DNA of 64,000 bases from Chitinophagales bacterium (GCA_020628375.1 JAHDFD010000009.1:1-64000), one strand, 5' to 3'. Counted from the stretch's first letter, positions 28,406 to 37,519 are shown. Numbers and translations are program-made. Notes: a model not told the origin generated them from the letters alone.

Positions 28406-29299
28406 ATGGAGAAAGAAAAACAAAGTGGCTGGAAGAACTTAATGGAACGATTGAACATTAAGTATCGCCTGGTAATATTAGATGATTCTACACTGGAAGA
28501 AAAGCTCTCTTTTAAGCTTTCCAGAATGAATATGTATCTTACGATCAGTACACTTGTTGTTCTATCTGTATTGTTAACCGTTTTTGTGATTATCAGCACT
28601 CCATTAAAGCAATATATCCCTGGTTATCAAGACGTAAGCCTTCGTCGTGATTTAATGAAACTAAATACTCAATCTGACTCTTTAAATATGGTAGTCGCTA
28701 GTCAGGCACGATATATAGATGCTTTCAGAAATGTATTTGATAAAGATTTGCATAAATCAACTTATACCAATCCCGAAGAGATAGAAACGAGTATTTCACC
28801 CGAAAATGATTATTCAGATATTGATTTAGATAAGGTATCTGAAGAAGAGTCGATGGTTCGCGAATCGGTAGAACGCGAAATGGCTTATACCCTTTCCGAT
28901 AATAAGCAAACCGGGGAAGGCTTGAGAAAAAACTTTTTTATGCGCCCGATGGAAGGATTTATCAGCAGGGGTTTTGAACCGGAAAATGAACACTTTGGTT
29001 TAGATATCGGAAGCCAGAAAGAAGATGCTCAGGTAATGGCTGTTGCCGACGGAACGGTTATATTAAATAACTGGACAATGGACACCGGGCACATTATTGC
29101 TATACAACATGCTAACAATTTAGTATCTTTTTACAAACATAATTCGGTTATATTAAAAAAAGTAGGTAACTTTGTTAAAGCTGGTGATGCTATCGCTATT
29201 CTTGGGAATAGCGGAGAATTAACAAATGGACCACATTTACATTTTGAATTGTGGTATAATCAGACTCCTGTTGACCCTTTAGATTACATTAACTTATAA
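28406..29299 (+). CDS. Membrane-anchored M23 family metallopeptidase
   Basis: M23 peptidases cut peptidoglycan cross-links with a zinc ion. One membrane segment lies at residues 43-65 (MYLTISTLVVLSVLLTVFVI), followed by a periplasmic linker. The catalytic domain carries the full ligand set: His196 and Asp200 in HFGLDIG, then His277 and His279 in GPHLHFE. All four are present, so it should be active. It is the first gene of an operon with bactofilin and AtpZ, a common Bacteroidota order; bactofilins often position such peptidases. Confidence 0.93.
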   Translation: MEKEKQSGWKNLMERLNIKYRLVILDDSTLEEKLSFKLSRMNMYLTISTLVVLSVLLTVFVIISTPLKQYIPGYQDVSLRRDLMKLNTQSDSLNMVVASQARYIDAFRNVFDKDLHKSTYTNPEEIETSISPENDYSDIDLDKVSEEESMVRESVEREMAYTLSDNKQTGEGLRKNFFMRPMEGFISRGFEPENEHFGLDIGSQKEDAQVMAVADGTVILNNWTMDTGHIIAIQHANNLVSFYKHNSVILKKVGNFVKAGDAIAILGNSGELTNGPHLHFELWYNQTPVDPLDYINL

Positions 29300-29311
29300 A
29301 ATACAGTTGCT

Positions 29312-29809
29312 ATGTTAAACCTCTTATCTTTACTAAGCTTCATGTTCGGAAGTAGTAAAAAGAAAGAAAACAATTCTGCTTCTTCAACTTTTAATACAGC
29401 ACCAAATACACGCAATACTGCTGGCAATGCAGGCTCTAATATGAACAGGATTGGTAGAGGTACTGTCATCGAAGGTGATATTGATGCTGAAGGTTCTATT
29501 CGTATTGATGGAATCATTAAAGGCAATTTAAACTGTAAGGCACGTGTAATTATTGGAGCTGAAGGGAAAATAGAAGGTACTGTTACTTGCCAGGAGATGG
29601 AAGTAATTGGTAAATTCAATGGTACTTTAGATGTGAAAGATACACTCACACTTCGTAATACTGCTGATGTTGACGGAACCATTACCTACAATAAATTAGT
29701 TGTTGACAATGGCGCTTCACTTACAGGTACAACCATACGTCGTTCAACAACAAAAAAATTAGATACAAAACCAAAAGTTGAGCAGCAAACAGCCAAAAAA
29801 GCCGTCTAA
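29312..29809 (+). CDS. Bactofilin (polymer-forming cytoskeletal protein)
   Basis: Bactofilins polymerise by beta-helix stacking into filaments that localise cell-wall enzymes. Residues about 45-150 show the six-residue turn pattern of the family (GTVIEGDIDAEGSIRIDGII, then GKIEGTV, GKFNGTLDV, ADVDGTITY). The N-terminus is short and hydrophobic and the C-terminus is basic. The start is 12 bases after the M23 peptidase stop, which supports cotranscription and a shared role in wall remodelling. Confidence 0.93.
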   Translation: MLNLLSLLSFMFGSSKKKENNSASSTFNTAPNTRNTAGNAGSNMNRIGRGTVIEGDIDAEGSIRIDGIIKGNLNCKARVIIGAEGKIEGTVTCQEMEVIGKFNGTLDVKDTLTLRNTADVDGTITYNKLVVDNGASLTGTTIRRSTTKKLDTKPKVEQQTAKKAV

Positions 29810-30005
29810 AAAAAAGCTTTCCGATAGAAAAGCACTGTATTACACCAATTTAGGCTTCCAGTTACTGGCTGCTATTGCCATTGGTGTGTTAATTGGTAAT
29901 CAAATTGATAAATACTTTATGAATGATACGCCTTACGCCACGGCAGCTGGTGGCTTATTGGGGATCACCGCTGGTATCTATCTTGCACTCAAAGACTTAT
30001 TATAG
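29778..30005 (+). CDS. AtpZ/AtpI-type small membrane protein
   Basis: This 75-residue protein starts at a TTG inside the end of the bactofilin gene (32-base overlap in another frame); no ATG or GTG is available in frame. It has a lysine-rich N-terminus (SKQPKKPSKKKLSDRK) and two membrane helices with glycines: GFQLLAAIAIGVLIGNQID and AAGGLLGITAGIYLALKDL. This is the AtpZ/AtpI pattern, proposed to help assembly or Mg2+/Ca2+ handling of the F-type ATP synthase. The ATP synthase genes are not within the window. Confidence 0.82.
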   Translation: MSSKQPKKPSKKKLSDRKALYYTNLGFQLLAAIAIGVLIGNQIDKYFMNDTPYATAAGGLLGITAGIYLALKDLL

Positions 30006-30165
30006 CTTCATAGTAATTTTTTCATTTACTACTTCCTAATTGTTAAATAAAGGGCTTTTAAAGAAATTACTTCATAAATGGAATACGATTTGATTGATTA
30101 ACTTGGTTTCTTTGCTGAGAAATCATTATATTAGATTTTTTGTAAGTCAATAAAGCATAGTGCAA

Positions 30166-31236
30166 ATGAAATTCAGACATTTACTTACGCTCTTAATCTC
30201 TATTATTGTTTGTTTGTGTTCTCAGGAAAACCTGAAGGCACAAGATATACACTTTTCCCAATACTATGCTTCTCCTGTCACCCTTAATCCCGCGCTGACA
30301 GGGTTAATGGATGGCTGTTATCGTGGTTCTATAAATTATAGGAATCAATATCCACAATTATACAAAACTTATTCAACCGTAGCCGCTTCGTTCGATGCTG
30401 CCTTACTTAAAGGTGGAAGAATGCCTGGTTTTATCGGAGTAGGTATGTGGTTCTATAACGATCGTCAGGGAGATGGTCCTTTAAACGATCTTTCTATTCA
30501 CGGTTTAGCTGCCTATCACTTAGATGTAACAGGCGATGGCAGATACTTGGTTTCTTTAGGAACTTCGTTCGGTTGGAATCAGAAATCTCTGGATTTTGCA
30601 AGTTTACTTTTTAGTGAACAGCAAGTAGGGCAAGTACTCGACCCCAATGCAAGTAACGGCGAACCAATTCAGGTACAGCGATTCAATAACTTTAATGCTT
30701 CAGCAGGAGGCTCTTTCTCTGTAAATGTGAATGACAATGTAGGGGTTTTATTCGGCATGGGTATTTTCAATCTCTTGACACCAAAAGAAACTTACCTGAA
30801 CGATAATAGTAACGATCTGGGAATGCGCTATTTAGCACATTTCAGCGTTCGTTATTTTGTGAATGATAAAATTATCTTAACACCTCGTGGTATCTATATG
30901 ACCCAAACGGGAGCCTCAACTTATGTGTTAGGTTCAACAGTCGGTTATATTTTCAATGATGCTCGTGGAGGTTATGGCAGAAGTTCTAGAAGCTCTGCCA
31001 TTTATGGTGGACTTTCCTATCGCTGGGCAGATGCCTTAATATTAACCATAGGTTTTCAGGTAAATGAGCTGAAAGCAGGTTTATCTTACGATATAAACGT
31101 TTCTAGCTTAAATCAGGCATCTAATGGTATCGGTGGTTTGGAATTCTCACTTGTTTATGAGCGTAAGTGTTATAAAGGCACAGGGTTCAGAAATAACCAG
31201 AGAGGTGTTCCTCCGGTTAACTGCCCTCGTTTCTAA
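30166..31236 (+). CDS. PorP/SprF family type IX secretion outer-membrane protein
   Basis: PorP/SprF proteins are outer-membrane barrels that help export or anchor particular T9SS cargo and gliding adhesins. The start at ATG 30166 (MKFRHLLTLLISIIVCL) is better than the GTG two codons earlier. A signal peptide is followed by QDIHFSQYYASPVTLNPALTG, the family hallmark. The later part has barrel strands and GLSYRWADALILTIGFQ. Length 356 from the ATG is normal. It lies beside the GNAT-like gene in the same frame, with only one stop codon between them. Confidence 0.95.
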   Translation: MKFRHLLTLLISIIVCLCSQENLKAQDIHFSQYYASPVTLNPALTGLMDGCYRGSINYRNQYPQLYKTYSTVAASFDAALLKGGRMPGFIGVGMWFYNDRQGDGPLNDLSIHGLAAYHLDVTGDGRYLVSLGTSFGWNQKSLDFASLLFSEQQVGQVLDPNASNGEPIQVQRFNNFNASAGGSFSVNVNDNVGVLFGMGIFNLLTPKETYLNDNSNDLGMRYLAHFSVRYFVNDKIILTPRGIYMTQTGASTYVLGSTVGYIFNDARGGYGRSSRSSAIYGGLSYRWADALILTIGFQVNELKAGLSYDINVSSLNQASNGIGGLEFSLVYERKCYKGTGFRNNQRGVPPVNCPRF

Positions 31237-31242
31237 TTTAAA

Positions 31243-32208
31243 ATTCCAACTATTATTAATAAAGAAGAATTTTTTAAAAAATGGGCTTCTTCTGAAATAC
31301 CGAATTGCCCCGAATTTATCGAAAGTGAATTAGGGGAATCTTATGTCAAAGAGAGAATTCACCATGTTCTTGAAGAAAGTTACCGATACACTACAGATCT
31401 TAATTTAGCTCAGAAAAATTTCGACTATTGTAAGGTTAAAGGTTCAAAACCCGAAGACTTTCTTTATCGTCAATTAAGTTCCCCGCTAGGAGATTTACTT
31501 ACATCGATACGGTTTATGGGTGGTGATTTGACCAAGCCTTATGTTTTGGTAATACATAAAAACTTTTCCTTACATACTGTTGAAAATATCTGGCTTATAA
31601 GTGCCTTACTTAGCAAAGAATACAAACTATTCAAGCCCCAAAGGTTTGGTTGGTTTAGTAATAATATCGAAGATCAGTTAATTGAAGAAAATGGTTTTCT
31701 GAGCGGAGATATGGTTTATATTTCTAATTTTTTAGAAAAGCTGAAAGACAATGACAAACCAGAATATTATGAAAGGGTGAATCTTTTACCAGCTCAGAAC
31801 TTAGATTGGTTTGAACGCTATGAAAATGCTTATGAAAAATTGTTAGCTGATAATCCCAACTTTAAAGAAATGATTCAGATCACCTCAAAAAGTACGCTGG
31901 AACAGCTAAAAGATCAACACTTATTATATGAAGTTTTCATAGATGAAAATTGGGCTGGTATTATCGCAGCTAATTCAGAATCAGACCTCTTCTTTTCGGG
32001 CTTTTGTGTGTATGAAGAATTACTTTTGAAAGAATTCAGAGGGCAAAATTTAGCACCGGCAATGCAAAGACATTTAATTGAAAAACTTCCTTCCAAAGAA
32101 AAAGAAATGATCTATGGAACAATTCACTATGATAATGTTCCTTCTATAAAAACGGCACAGAAAGTAGGAAGACTTCCCTGCGGTATGATCGTTATGGCAA
32201 AAATGTAA
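31243..32208 (+). CDS. GNAT-like acetyltransferase with non-canonical start
   Basis: The first in-frame ATG is at 31516, but 91 sense codons upstream read as good protein (for example KEEFFKKWASSEIPNCPEF and YVKERIHHVLEESYRY) with no stop back to the TAA of the PorP gene. No ATG, GTG, TTG or CTG occurs in that stretch; ATT at 31243 is the best-placed start, giving 321 residues. The C-terminal part (about 230-321) looks like a GNAT fold with VYEELLLKEFRGQNLAPAMQ (acetyl-CoA loop) and NVPSIKTAQKVGR. Alternative readings are stop-codon read-through from PorP or a true start at 31516 on a decaying gene. It converges with the Crp/Fnr gene, 3 bases apart. Confidence 0.65.
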   Translation: MPTIINKEEFFKKWASSEIPNCPEFIESELGESYVKERIHHVLEESYRYTTDLNLAQKNFDYCKVKGSKPEDFLYRQLSSPLGDLLTSIRFMGGDLTKPYVLVIHKNFSLHTVENIWLISALLSKEYKLFKPQRFGWFSNNIEDQLIEENGFLSGDMVYISNFLEKLKDNDKPEYYERVNLLPAQNLDWFERYENAYEKLLADNPNFKEMIQITSKSTLEQLKDQHLLYEVFIDENWAGIIAANSESDLFFSGFCVYEELLLKEFRGQNLAPAMQRHLIEKLPSKEKEMIYGTIHYDNVPSIKTAQKVGRLPCGMIVMAKM

Positions 32209-32211
32209 GTT

Positions 32212-32907
32212 TCAAGCTAATTTCTCTAAATCTCTGAAAAGAATTCGTTTTCTGTCGAAGTAGATCAGATTTTTATTACGCAGATCATTTAATACTGTTG
32301 TTACCGTTTGACGAGAGGTTGCCGTTAGGTTAGAAATATCTTTATGCGTCAATTTAAAATTCCGAACTACTGTTTCTACACCTACTGCTTGCCCTTTTTC
32401 TTCTGCTAATTCTTTCAAAAACTCGACAATACGGGTTCTGCTATCTTTAAAGATCAATGATTCCAAACGCCTTTCCATTTTTCTTAAACGAAACCCGACT
32501 ATTTTATTTACTCGAAGTGCAAGATCAATATTTTCATTCATCAATTCTTTGAACTCATCAGCTGGCATTTTACAAAGCATCGTTTGATTATCCATTACCT
32601 GAGCAAAATCTGAACGCTTATTTTCTCCATTCATCAAATGTTCCCCACCAAAAAATTCACCAGAACTCAAAATACATTTAATGATCTCTTTACCATCTTT
32701 GGAGAAATTACTGATCTTAATACGTCCCATCTTAACAAAGTAAACCTGATTCGACTCATCACCGGTAAAGTATATATATTCACCTTTATTGAACATACAC
32801 ATCTGCGTATTCTTTTCCACGTATTCCATCATAGGAAGTGGCATTTCCCGAAATATATCTAAGTTCTCGAGATACCAGATTTTTGAATTATCATGAGCAA
32901 GTGCCAT
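32212..32907 (-). CDS. Crp/Fnr family transcriptional regulator
   Basis: The N-terminal half is a cyclic-nucleotide-binding-like beta roll (GEYIYFTGDESNQVYFVKMGRIKI, then LSSGEFFGGEHLM), and the C-terminal half a winged helix (THKDISNLTATSRQTVTTVLNDL). There is no cysteine cluster for an Fnr-type iron-sulfur centre at the N-terminus, so it is not a classical oxygen-sensing Fnr; the effector is unknown. It is transcribed away from the FAD oxidoreductase/polyferredoxin pair across a 344-bp gap, so that pair is a plausible target. Confidence 0.9.
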   Translation of the reverse strand: MALAHDNSKIWYLENLDIFREMPLPMMEYVEKNTQMCMFNKGEYIYFTGDESNQVYFVKMGRIKISNFSKDGKEIIKCILSSGEFFGGEHLMNGENKRSDFAQVMDNQTMLCKMPADEFKELMNENIDLALRVNKIVGFRLRKMERRLESLIFKDSRTRIVEFLKELAEEKGQAVGVETVVRNFKLTHKDISNLTATSRQTVTTVLNDLRNKNLIYFDRKRILFRDLEKLA

Positions 32908-33251
32908 ATTTAATAGGATTTATGAAGAAAATTTATATAAAAACAAAACTTTCGATCAGTTAAATTAGTATAAAGTTAGAGTTCGTTTAAAAATTATTTT
33001 AAATTGAAAATCAATAGTTTGTGGTTCTGAATAAGAAAAATTGTATGCGTTTAGCGAGATAAATAAATGCGATTTTTCAACGTCAGGTTCATAAAATATT
33101 GGTTTTCAGTTGATAGAAATTTAAACATACATTTATATAGAGATAAATAAATAAATAAATACAAAAATTGTCTTCTTAGTTAACATTACATGTCATTCAA
33201 AAGACATCTGTTAAATTTTTGCATTATTATATTTCATTTTCATTCGACAAT
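32908..33251. other. 344-bp divergent regulatory gap with a 4-base microsatellite
   Basis: The gap between the Crp/Fnr gene and the FAD oxidoreductase gene must hold both promoters. It contains a short (ATAA)n run at about 33143-33161 and a TTTTTGC stretch just before 33222 that resembles a -7 box with an imperfect TA. I see no ORF. A Crp-type dyad is not clear by eye. Confidence 0.4.
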
Positions 33252-34595
33252 ATGCACATAGCAATAATTGGTAACGGCGTAACGGGTACTACATGCGCAA
33301 GGTTCATACGAAAATTCAGTAATTATAAAATTACATTAATTTCTGGTGAAACCGATCATTTTTTTTCCCGAACTGCACTTATGTACATTTACATGGGACA
33401 CATGCGCTATGAAGATACTAAGCCCTATGAAGACTGGTTCTGGAAAAAAAATAATATTGAGCTCAAAAGAGCTTGGGTAAAAAATATTGACTTTGCAGGT
33501 AAAACCTTGCATTTTGAAAAAGGAGATATTTTAAATTATGATAAATTGGTGATTGCTTGTGGTTCTAAACCCAATAAATTTGGATGGAAAGGTCAGGACT
33601 TAAAAGGCGTACAAGGTTTATACAGCTATCAGGATCTCGAACTATTGGAAAAAAATACACAAACTAAAATTAACAGAGCTGTTATTGTTGGCGGAGGGCT
33701 TATTGGAATTGAGTTAGCTGAAATGCTTCATTCAAGGCATATTCCTGTTACTTTTTTAGTAAGAGAACCAAATTATTGGAGCAATGTATTACCTGAAGGA
33801 GAAGCTAAATTGGTCAATAATCATATTAAAGAGCATGGTTTTGACCTGAGACTAAGCGTTAATCTTGATGAAATAGTTGCTGATGAAAATGGCAGAGCAA
33901 AAGCGGTGAAAGTAAAAGAAACAGGTGAAATTATCGAATGTCAGTTAGTAGGCTTAACAGCAGGCGTTTCCCCAAATATTAACTGGCTGAAAAATACTGA
34001 TCTGGCAATACAGCGAGGAATTATGGTCAACTTACATCAGGAAACAAATATAGCCGATGTTTATGCTGGTGGCGATTGTGCTCAATTCAACGATCCAGTT
34101 GAAGGAAGAAGACCCATAGAACAAGTTTGGTACACCGGAAAAATGCAGGGAAAAGTAATCGCTGAAAATATATGTGGCAGAAAAACACAATACGATCCGG
34201 GACCTTGGTTCAATTCAGCAAAGTTTTTAGATATTGAATACCAAACCTATGGAGTTGTATTTCCCAATTTACAAGAAGAACAACAACGATTTTATTGGGA
34301 ACACGAAGATGGGAAAAAATGTGTCGATGTAGTTTTTCAAAAAGATAACCGACAGTTTGTTGGCATTAATGTATTTGGCATTCGCTTAAGACACGAATTA
34401 TTCGATAAGTTTTTAAGAGAAAAGAAAAGCGTTGATTATATCATGGAGAATTTACAAGCGGCAGCATTCGACCCTGAGTTTTTCAAATATCATGAACAGG
34501 AAATTATTAGCGCCTTTAATCAGCAGACAGGCGCCAATATTCAACTAAAATCAAAAAAAGGCTTAAAAGCCTTCTTATCATTAATGAGAAGATAA
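33252..34595 (+). CDS. FAD/NAD(P)-dependent oxidoreductase (nitrite reductase/rubredoxin reductase-like)
   Basis: The start at 33252 puts the FAD-binding motif at the very N-terminus (IAIIGNGVTGTTCARFIR); the longer ORF begins 11 codons upstream at a TTG. The second dinucleotide site for NAD(P)H is VIVGGGLIGIELAEML, and YAGGDCAQF is the C-terminal FAD contact. The domain order resembles ferredoxin/rubredoxin reductases and the N-terminal half of NirB, without redox-active disulfide. A C-terminal tail of about 60 residues after the fold is unusual. It is 27 bases upstream of the polyferredoxin gene, so it probably delivers electrons to it. Confidence 0.85.
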   Translation: MHIAIIGNGVTGTTCARFIRKFSNYKITLISGETDHFFSRTALMYIYMGHMRYEDTKPYEDWFWKKNNIELKRAWVKNIDFAGKTLHFEKGDILNYDKLVIACGSKPNKFGWKGQDLKGVQGLYSYQDLELLEKNTQTKINRAVIVGGGLIGIELAEMLHSRHIPVTFLVREPNYWSNVLPEGEAKLVNNHIKEHGFDLRLSVNLDEIVADENGRAKAVKVKETGEIIECQLVGLTAGVSPNINWLKNTDLAIQRGIMVNLHQETNIADVYAGGDCAQFNDPVEGRRPIEQVWYTGKMQGKVIAENICGRKTQYDPGPWFNSAKFLDIEYQTYGVVFPNLQEEQQRFYWEHEDGKKCVDVVFQKDNRQFVGINVFGIRLRHELFDKFLREKKSVDYIMENLQAAAFDPEFFKYHEQEIISAFNQQTGANIQLKSKKGLKAFLSLMRR

Positions 34596-34622
34596 AGTTT
34601 CGATCACTATACAAATAACGAT

Positions 34623-36200
34623 ATGAGTCAAGTAGAGAAAAGTCTATCTATTGCCAATCCGCATCCTCCTCATTTGAATACACAGCAGAAGTTATCATTG
34701 GGATTAACTTTCGTTGGAATTTTGATGATCATATTACCTTGGTTAGCTGGAAACTTTTCTACTACAGACTACCGATTTTTATTATTACCAGCATTATCAC
34801 TCATCGGTATTGGTACTTTATGGTACAGCTATGTAAGCTATAAAGACATTCCCGAAGGAATAAAAAACAATGGTAATTATTTTAACAGCTTAACCAACAA
34901 AGGTACGCTCGCCTGGATTTCTGGAATTGTTATAACCGGTTTCTATGTTTGCCTGTATTGGTTTCCACAAACCTTAGGCTTAGGTGTAGGTGGGGCTGCC
35001 AATAGTGGATTAGTACAAATGTTCGATCCACTATCGTATGCTTTAAATGGAAAAGCAGCAAGTCAATGGTTTGTATATGGAGCATTATATACACTCATAA
35101 TTTTAGTGCTTGGAGTCAAATTCATGATCAAATACCGACACAATCGTTATCAGCAGATCAGAACGCTTTCGGTTATGTTTTTTCAAACAGCTTTTGCTTT
35201 CCTTATCCCTGAATTTCTGGCAAAAATGAATGGCGACCTTGCTTATTTTTCTAAGGACATGAAAAACATGTGGCCTCTGAATTATTATTTCTTCGAAGAT
35301 TGGCACCTTAACAATATGCTTAATGGTGGAAATTTGGGCTTGTTTATGCTAATTCTGGGCATAGCCATGATATTGGTAATTTCACCATTACTTACCTATT
35401 TCTATGGAAAACGATGGTACTGCTCATGGGTTTGTGGTTGTGGCGGCTTGGCAGAAACTGCTGGTGATCCTTTCAGGCATTTATCCGATAAATCGAAAGA
35501 AGCATGGCACATTGAAAGAATACTGATCTATGGTATTTTAGTGTTTATTTTATTTACAACGGCATTAGTTCTCACAACCTATTTTACAGGTAATAGTTTT
35601 TCCTTTCAAATGAATCCTTATCTGATAATATGCTCGCTTATAGTTATAGCTGGAATATTATTATTTGCTGAGAAAAAATTATATCCCGAAATGCCCAATA
35701 AAAAATCAATTATCACGGCTCTGGTAATCGTAGGTACTGTTAGTTTTTTCATTATCTGGAAATTCATTTATACAGGACAAACCTTTCAATTCGACACCTA
35801 CAAATTGCGTTCATGGTATGCCTTTTTTGTAGGTGCTGCCTTTTCAGGAGTTATTGGTGTAGGCTTTTATCCATTATTAGGTAGTCGTGTGTGGTGCAGA
35901 TTTGGCTGTCCAATGGCAGCAATTTTAGGCTTACAACAACGCTTCTTCTCGAGATTCAGAATTACCACCAACGGTGCTCAGTGTATTTCTTGTGGCAATT
36001 GTTCTACTTATTGTGAAATGGGTATAGATGTTCGTTGGTATGCACAACGAGGGCAAGATATAGTACGTTCTTCTTGTGTAGGATGTGGAGTATGTTCGGC
36101 GGTTTGTCCGCGTGGTGTTTTAAAATTAGAAAACGGGCCAGTTGAATCAAGAAAAATTATTGATATCAGTGAGGACAGCGGCATTCGTGTAAATGTGTAA
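34623..36200 (+). CDS. Membrane 4Fe-4S polyferredoxin (NapH/NosR/RdxA-like)
   Basis: The protein has at least seven membrane segments and two cysteine clusters near the membrane (WYCSWVCGCGG near residue 266 and SRVWCRFGCPM near 425, both typical NapH/NosR loops). The C-terminal cytoplasmic part has two ferredoxin 4Fe-4S sites, CISCGNCSTYCEMG and CVGCGVCSAVCPRG. Family members move electrons from cytoplasm to periplasm. Pairing with a FAD reductase 27 bases upstream suggests a two-component NAD(P)H-to-periplasm path. The final acceptor is not visible here, so the pathway is inference. Confidence 0.9.
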   Translation: MSQVEKSLSIANPHPPHLNTQQKLSLGLTFVGILMIILPWLAGNFSTTDYRFLLLPALSLIGIGTLWYSYVSYKDIPEGIKNNGNYFNSLTNKGTLAWISGIVITGFYVCLYWFPQTLGLGVGGAANSGLVQMFDPLSYALNGKAASQWFVYGALYTLIILVLGVKFMIKYRHNRYQQIRTLSVMFFQTAFAFLIPEFLAKMNGDLAYFSKDMKNMWPLNYYFFEDWHLNNMLNGGNLGLFMLILGIAMILVISPLLTYFYGKRWYCSWVCGCGGLAETAGDPFRHLSDKSKEAWHIERILIYGILVFILFTTALVLTTYFTGNSFSFQMNPYLIICSLIVIAGILLFAEKKLYPEMPNKKSIITALVIVGTVSFFIIWKFIYTGQTFQFDTYKLRSWYAFFVGAAFSGVIGVGFYPLLGSRVWCRFGCPMAAILGLQQRFFSRFRITTNGAQCISCGNCSTYCEMGIDVRWYAQRGQDIVRSSCVGCGVCSAVCPRGVLKLENGPVESRKIIDISEDSGIRVNV

Positions 36201-36248
36201 AATTCATCATTTCCCTAAGTCTTCAAACCAGTAATGCTATTCCCTCTG

Positions 36249-36309
36249 TTTTTGGTCGCCTGACCAAAAATCCTTCATCTTTCCCATTGTTGGTCTCCTG
36301 ACCAATAAT
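36249..36309. repeat. Two GGTC hairpins in tandem
   Basis: The first hairpin (36249-36270) has a perfect 9-bp stem TTTTTGGTC/GACCAAAAA with loop GCCT. The second (36286-36309) has arms ATTGTTGGTC/GACCAATAAT (one G-T pair) and loop TCCT. Core GGTC-NCCT-GACC is shared while outer arms differ yet stay complementary. Related hairpins are at 37346 and 40467. Confidence 0.7.
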
Positions 36310-36408
36310 CATTCTTACTTATATTCAACCATTTTTAAGCCAATACTTCATAAAAGTTAAAATATAATTTTTCGTATAAGTATTTTTTAAATTGTATCAG
36401 AATAAGAT

Positions 36409-37212
36409 TTAAAACATCTGACGAATAATGTTGGCGATTACCAGTAAACAAACTGCACTGAACGTAAGCCTGATTTTCAAAGGTGTTAAACGCTTTGCAA
36501 AACTTACACCGAAAGGAGCGAATATAGCAACACCTAATAAAACCGGAACTAGTAACGGAAATGAAATAGCACCCAACATATAAGGAAGTTGAACTTCCAG
36601 AAAGTTAAAACGAAGCATATAGTATAATGCTAAAGCTGCTGAAGTCATCGCAATCACGCCTAATGATATCGATGTAGTTTTTCTTATTTTTATATTGAAC
36701 AAACTATTCAGCATAGGCACAATAACAAAACCTCCTCCTAAACCCGTTAATGCCGATACTGATCCAGCTGTAATTCCGGTTATGTTCAGCATTAAACGCT
36801 TTATGCTTCTTGGATGATTAAAACGTTTTTTATTGGGGTTATCGACTAACATACGATATAATGCCGGTAATAACGATAAAATAAAAATGATAGAAAAAGC
36901 TGTTTTATTATAGCGAATATTGACCAACAATTCCGCCATTAATATCGAAGCTATGATCGAAGGAATAGCGATAGCAACAGAGGTCCGCCAATAAAAATTA
37001 TTCAACCTGTATTGTTTAATACAGCCCGATAAAGCAGCAAACATGGTTGAAAAAGAAGTATGTGCTAAAACTATTTTCACATAATCAGTACTAGAAACAG
37101 ATCCTCCACTCAACTTGGTTACGAAATAAGTAAAAATACTTACGTAAATCGGTCCTCCACCTATACCCAACAAGCCCGAAAGGAATCCCCCAACTGCTCC
37201 GGCTACAAACAA
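36409..37212 (-). CDS. TauE/SafE family sulfite exporter-like permease
   Basis: The protein has about eight membrane helices, and the family pattern GGFLSGLLGIGGGPIYV near the start plus its second half-repeat SALTGLGGGFVIVPML in the middle. It should export a small organic or inorganic sulfur anion, though substrates vary. TTG at 37212 is the only conventional start, but it cuts into the first helix. Reading upstream in frame gives ISISIELIHILTLFVAG with an ATT at 37248, which would complete the helix; no ATG or GTG exists before a stop at 37291. It is transcribed towards the redox operon. Confidence 0.85.
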   Translation of the reverse strand: MFVAGAVGGFLSGLLGIGGGPIYVSIFTYFVTKLSGGSVSSTDYVKIVLAHTSFSTMFAALSGCIKQYRLNNFYWRTSVAIAIPSIIASILMAELLVNIRYNKTAFSIIFILSLLPALYRMLVDNPNKKRFNHPRSIKRLMLNITGITAGSVSALTGLGGGFVIVPMLNSLFNIKIRKTTSISLGVIAMTSAALALYYMLRFNFLEVQLPYMLGAISFPLLVPVLLGVAIFAPFGVSFAKRLTPLKIRLTFSAVCLLVIANIIRQMF

Positions 37213-37345
37213 GGTTAATATATGTATTAATTCGATTGAAATACTAATATTTTTTTGATAAATTGATTCGGTATTGGCACAAATGTAATACTAAGTAGGA
37301 TTGGACTATACATCCCGGTTAGGATACCCAAACAGTTACTTTCCT

Positions 37346-37368
37346 CTGCTGTGTCTCCTGACCAGCAG
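37346..37368. repeat. Degenerate GGTC hairpin
   Basis: Arms CTGCTGTGTC and GACCAGCAG surround loop TCCT; one extra base leaves a bulge, so it is an eroded member of the GGTC hairpin family found at 36249, 36286 and 40467. Confidence 0.5.
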
Positions 37369-37519
37369 ATGTTAACTCAAAATTCAATACTTTATTCAAA
37401 AGAAAATTAAGTCTTACCTCCATTAATTTTAAACGCAATAAAGATAAATAAACGAAAACAATACAAGTTTGTGTTTCATTTCCTTATAAAAACTTATAAA
37501 ATTGAACCTTTAGAAAACG

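Noticed and set aside
31124..31333. Plus-strand ORF at the end of the PorP gene
   Set aside because: It is out of frame with both PorP and the clear coding signal that follows.
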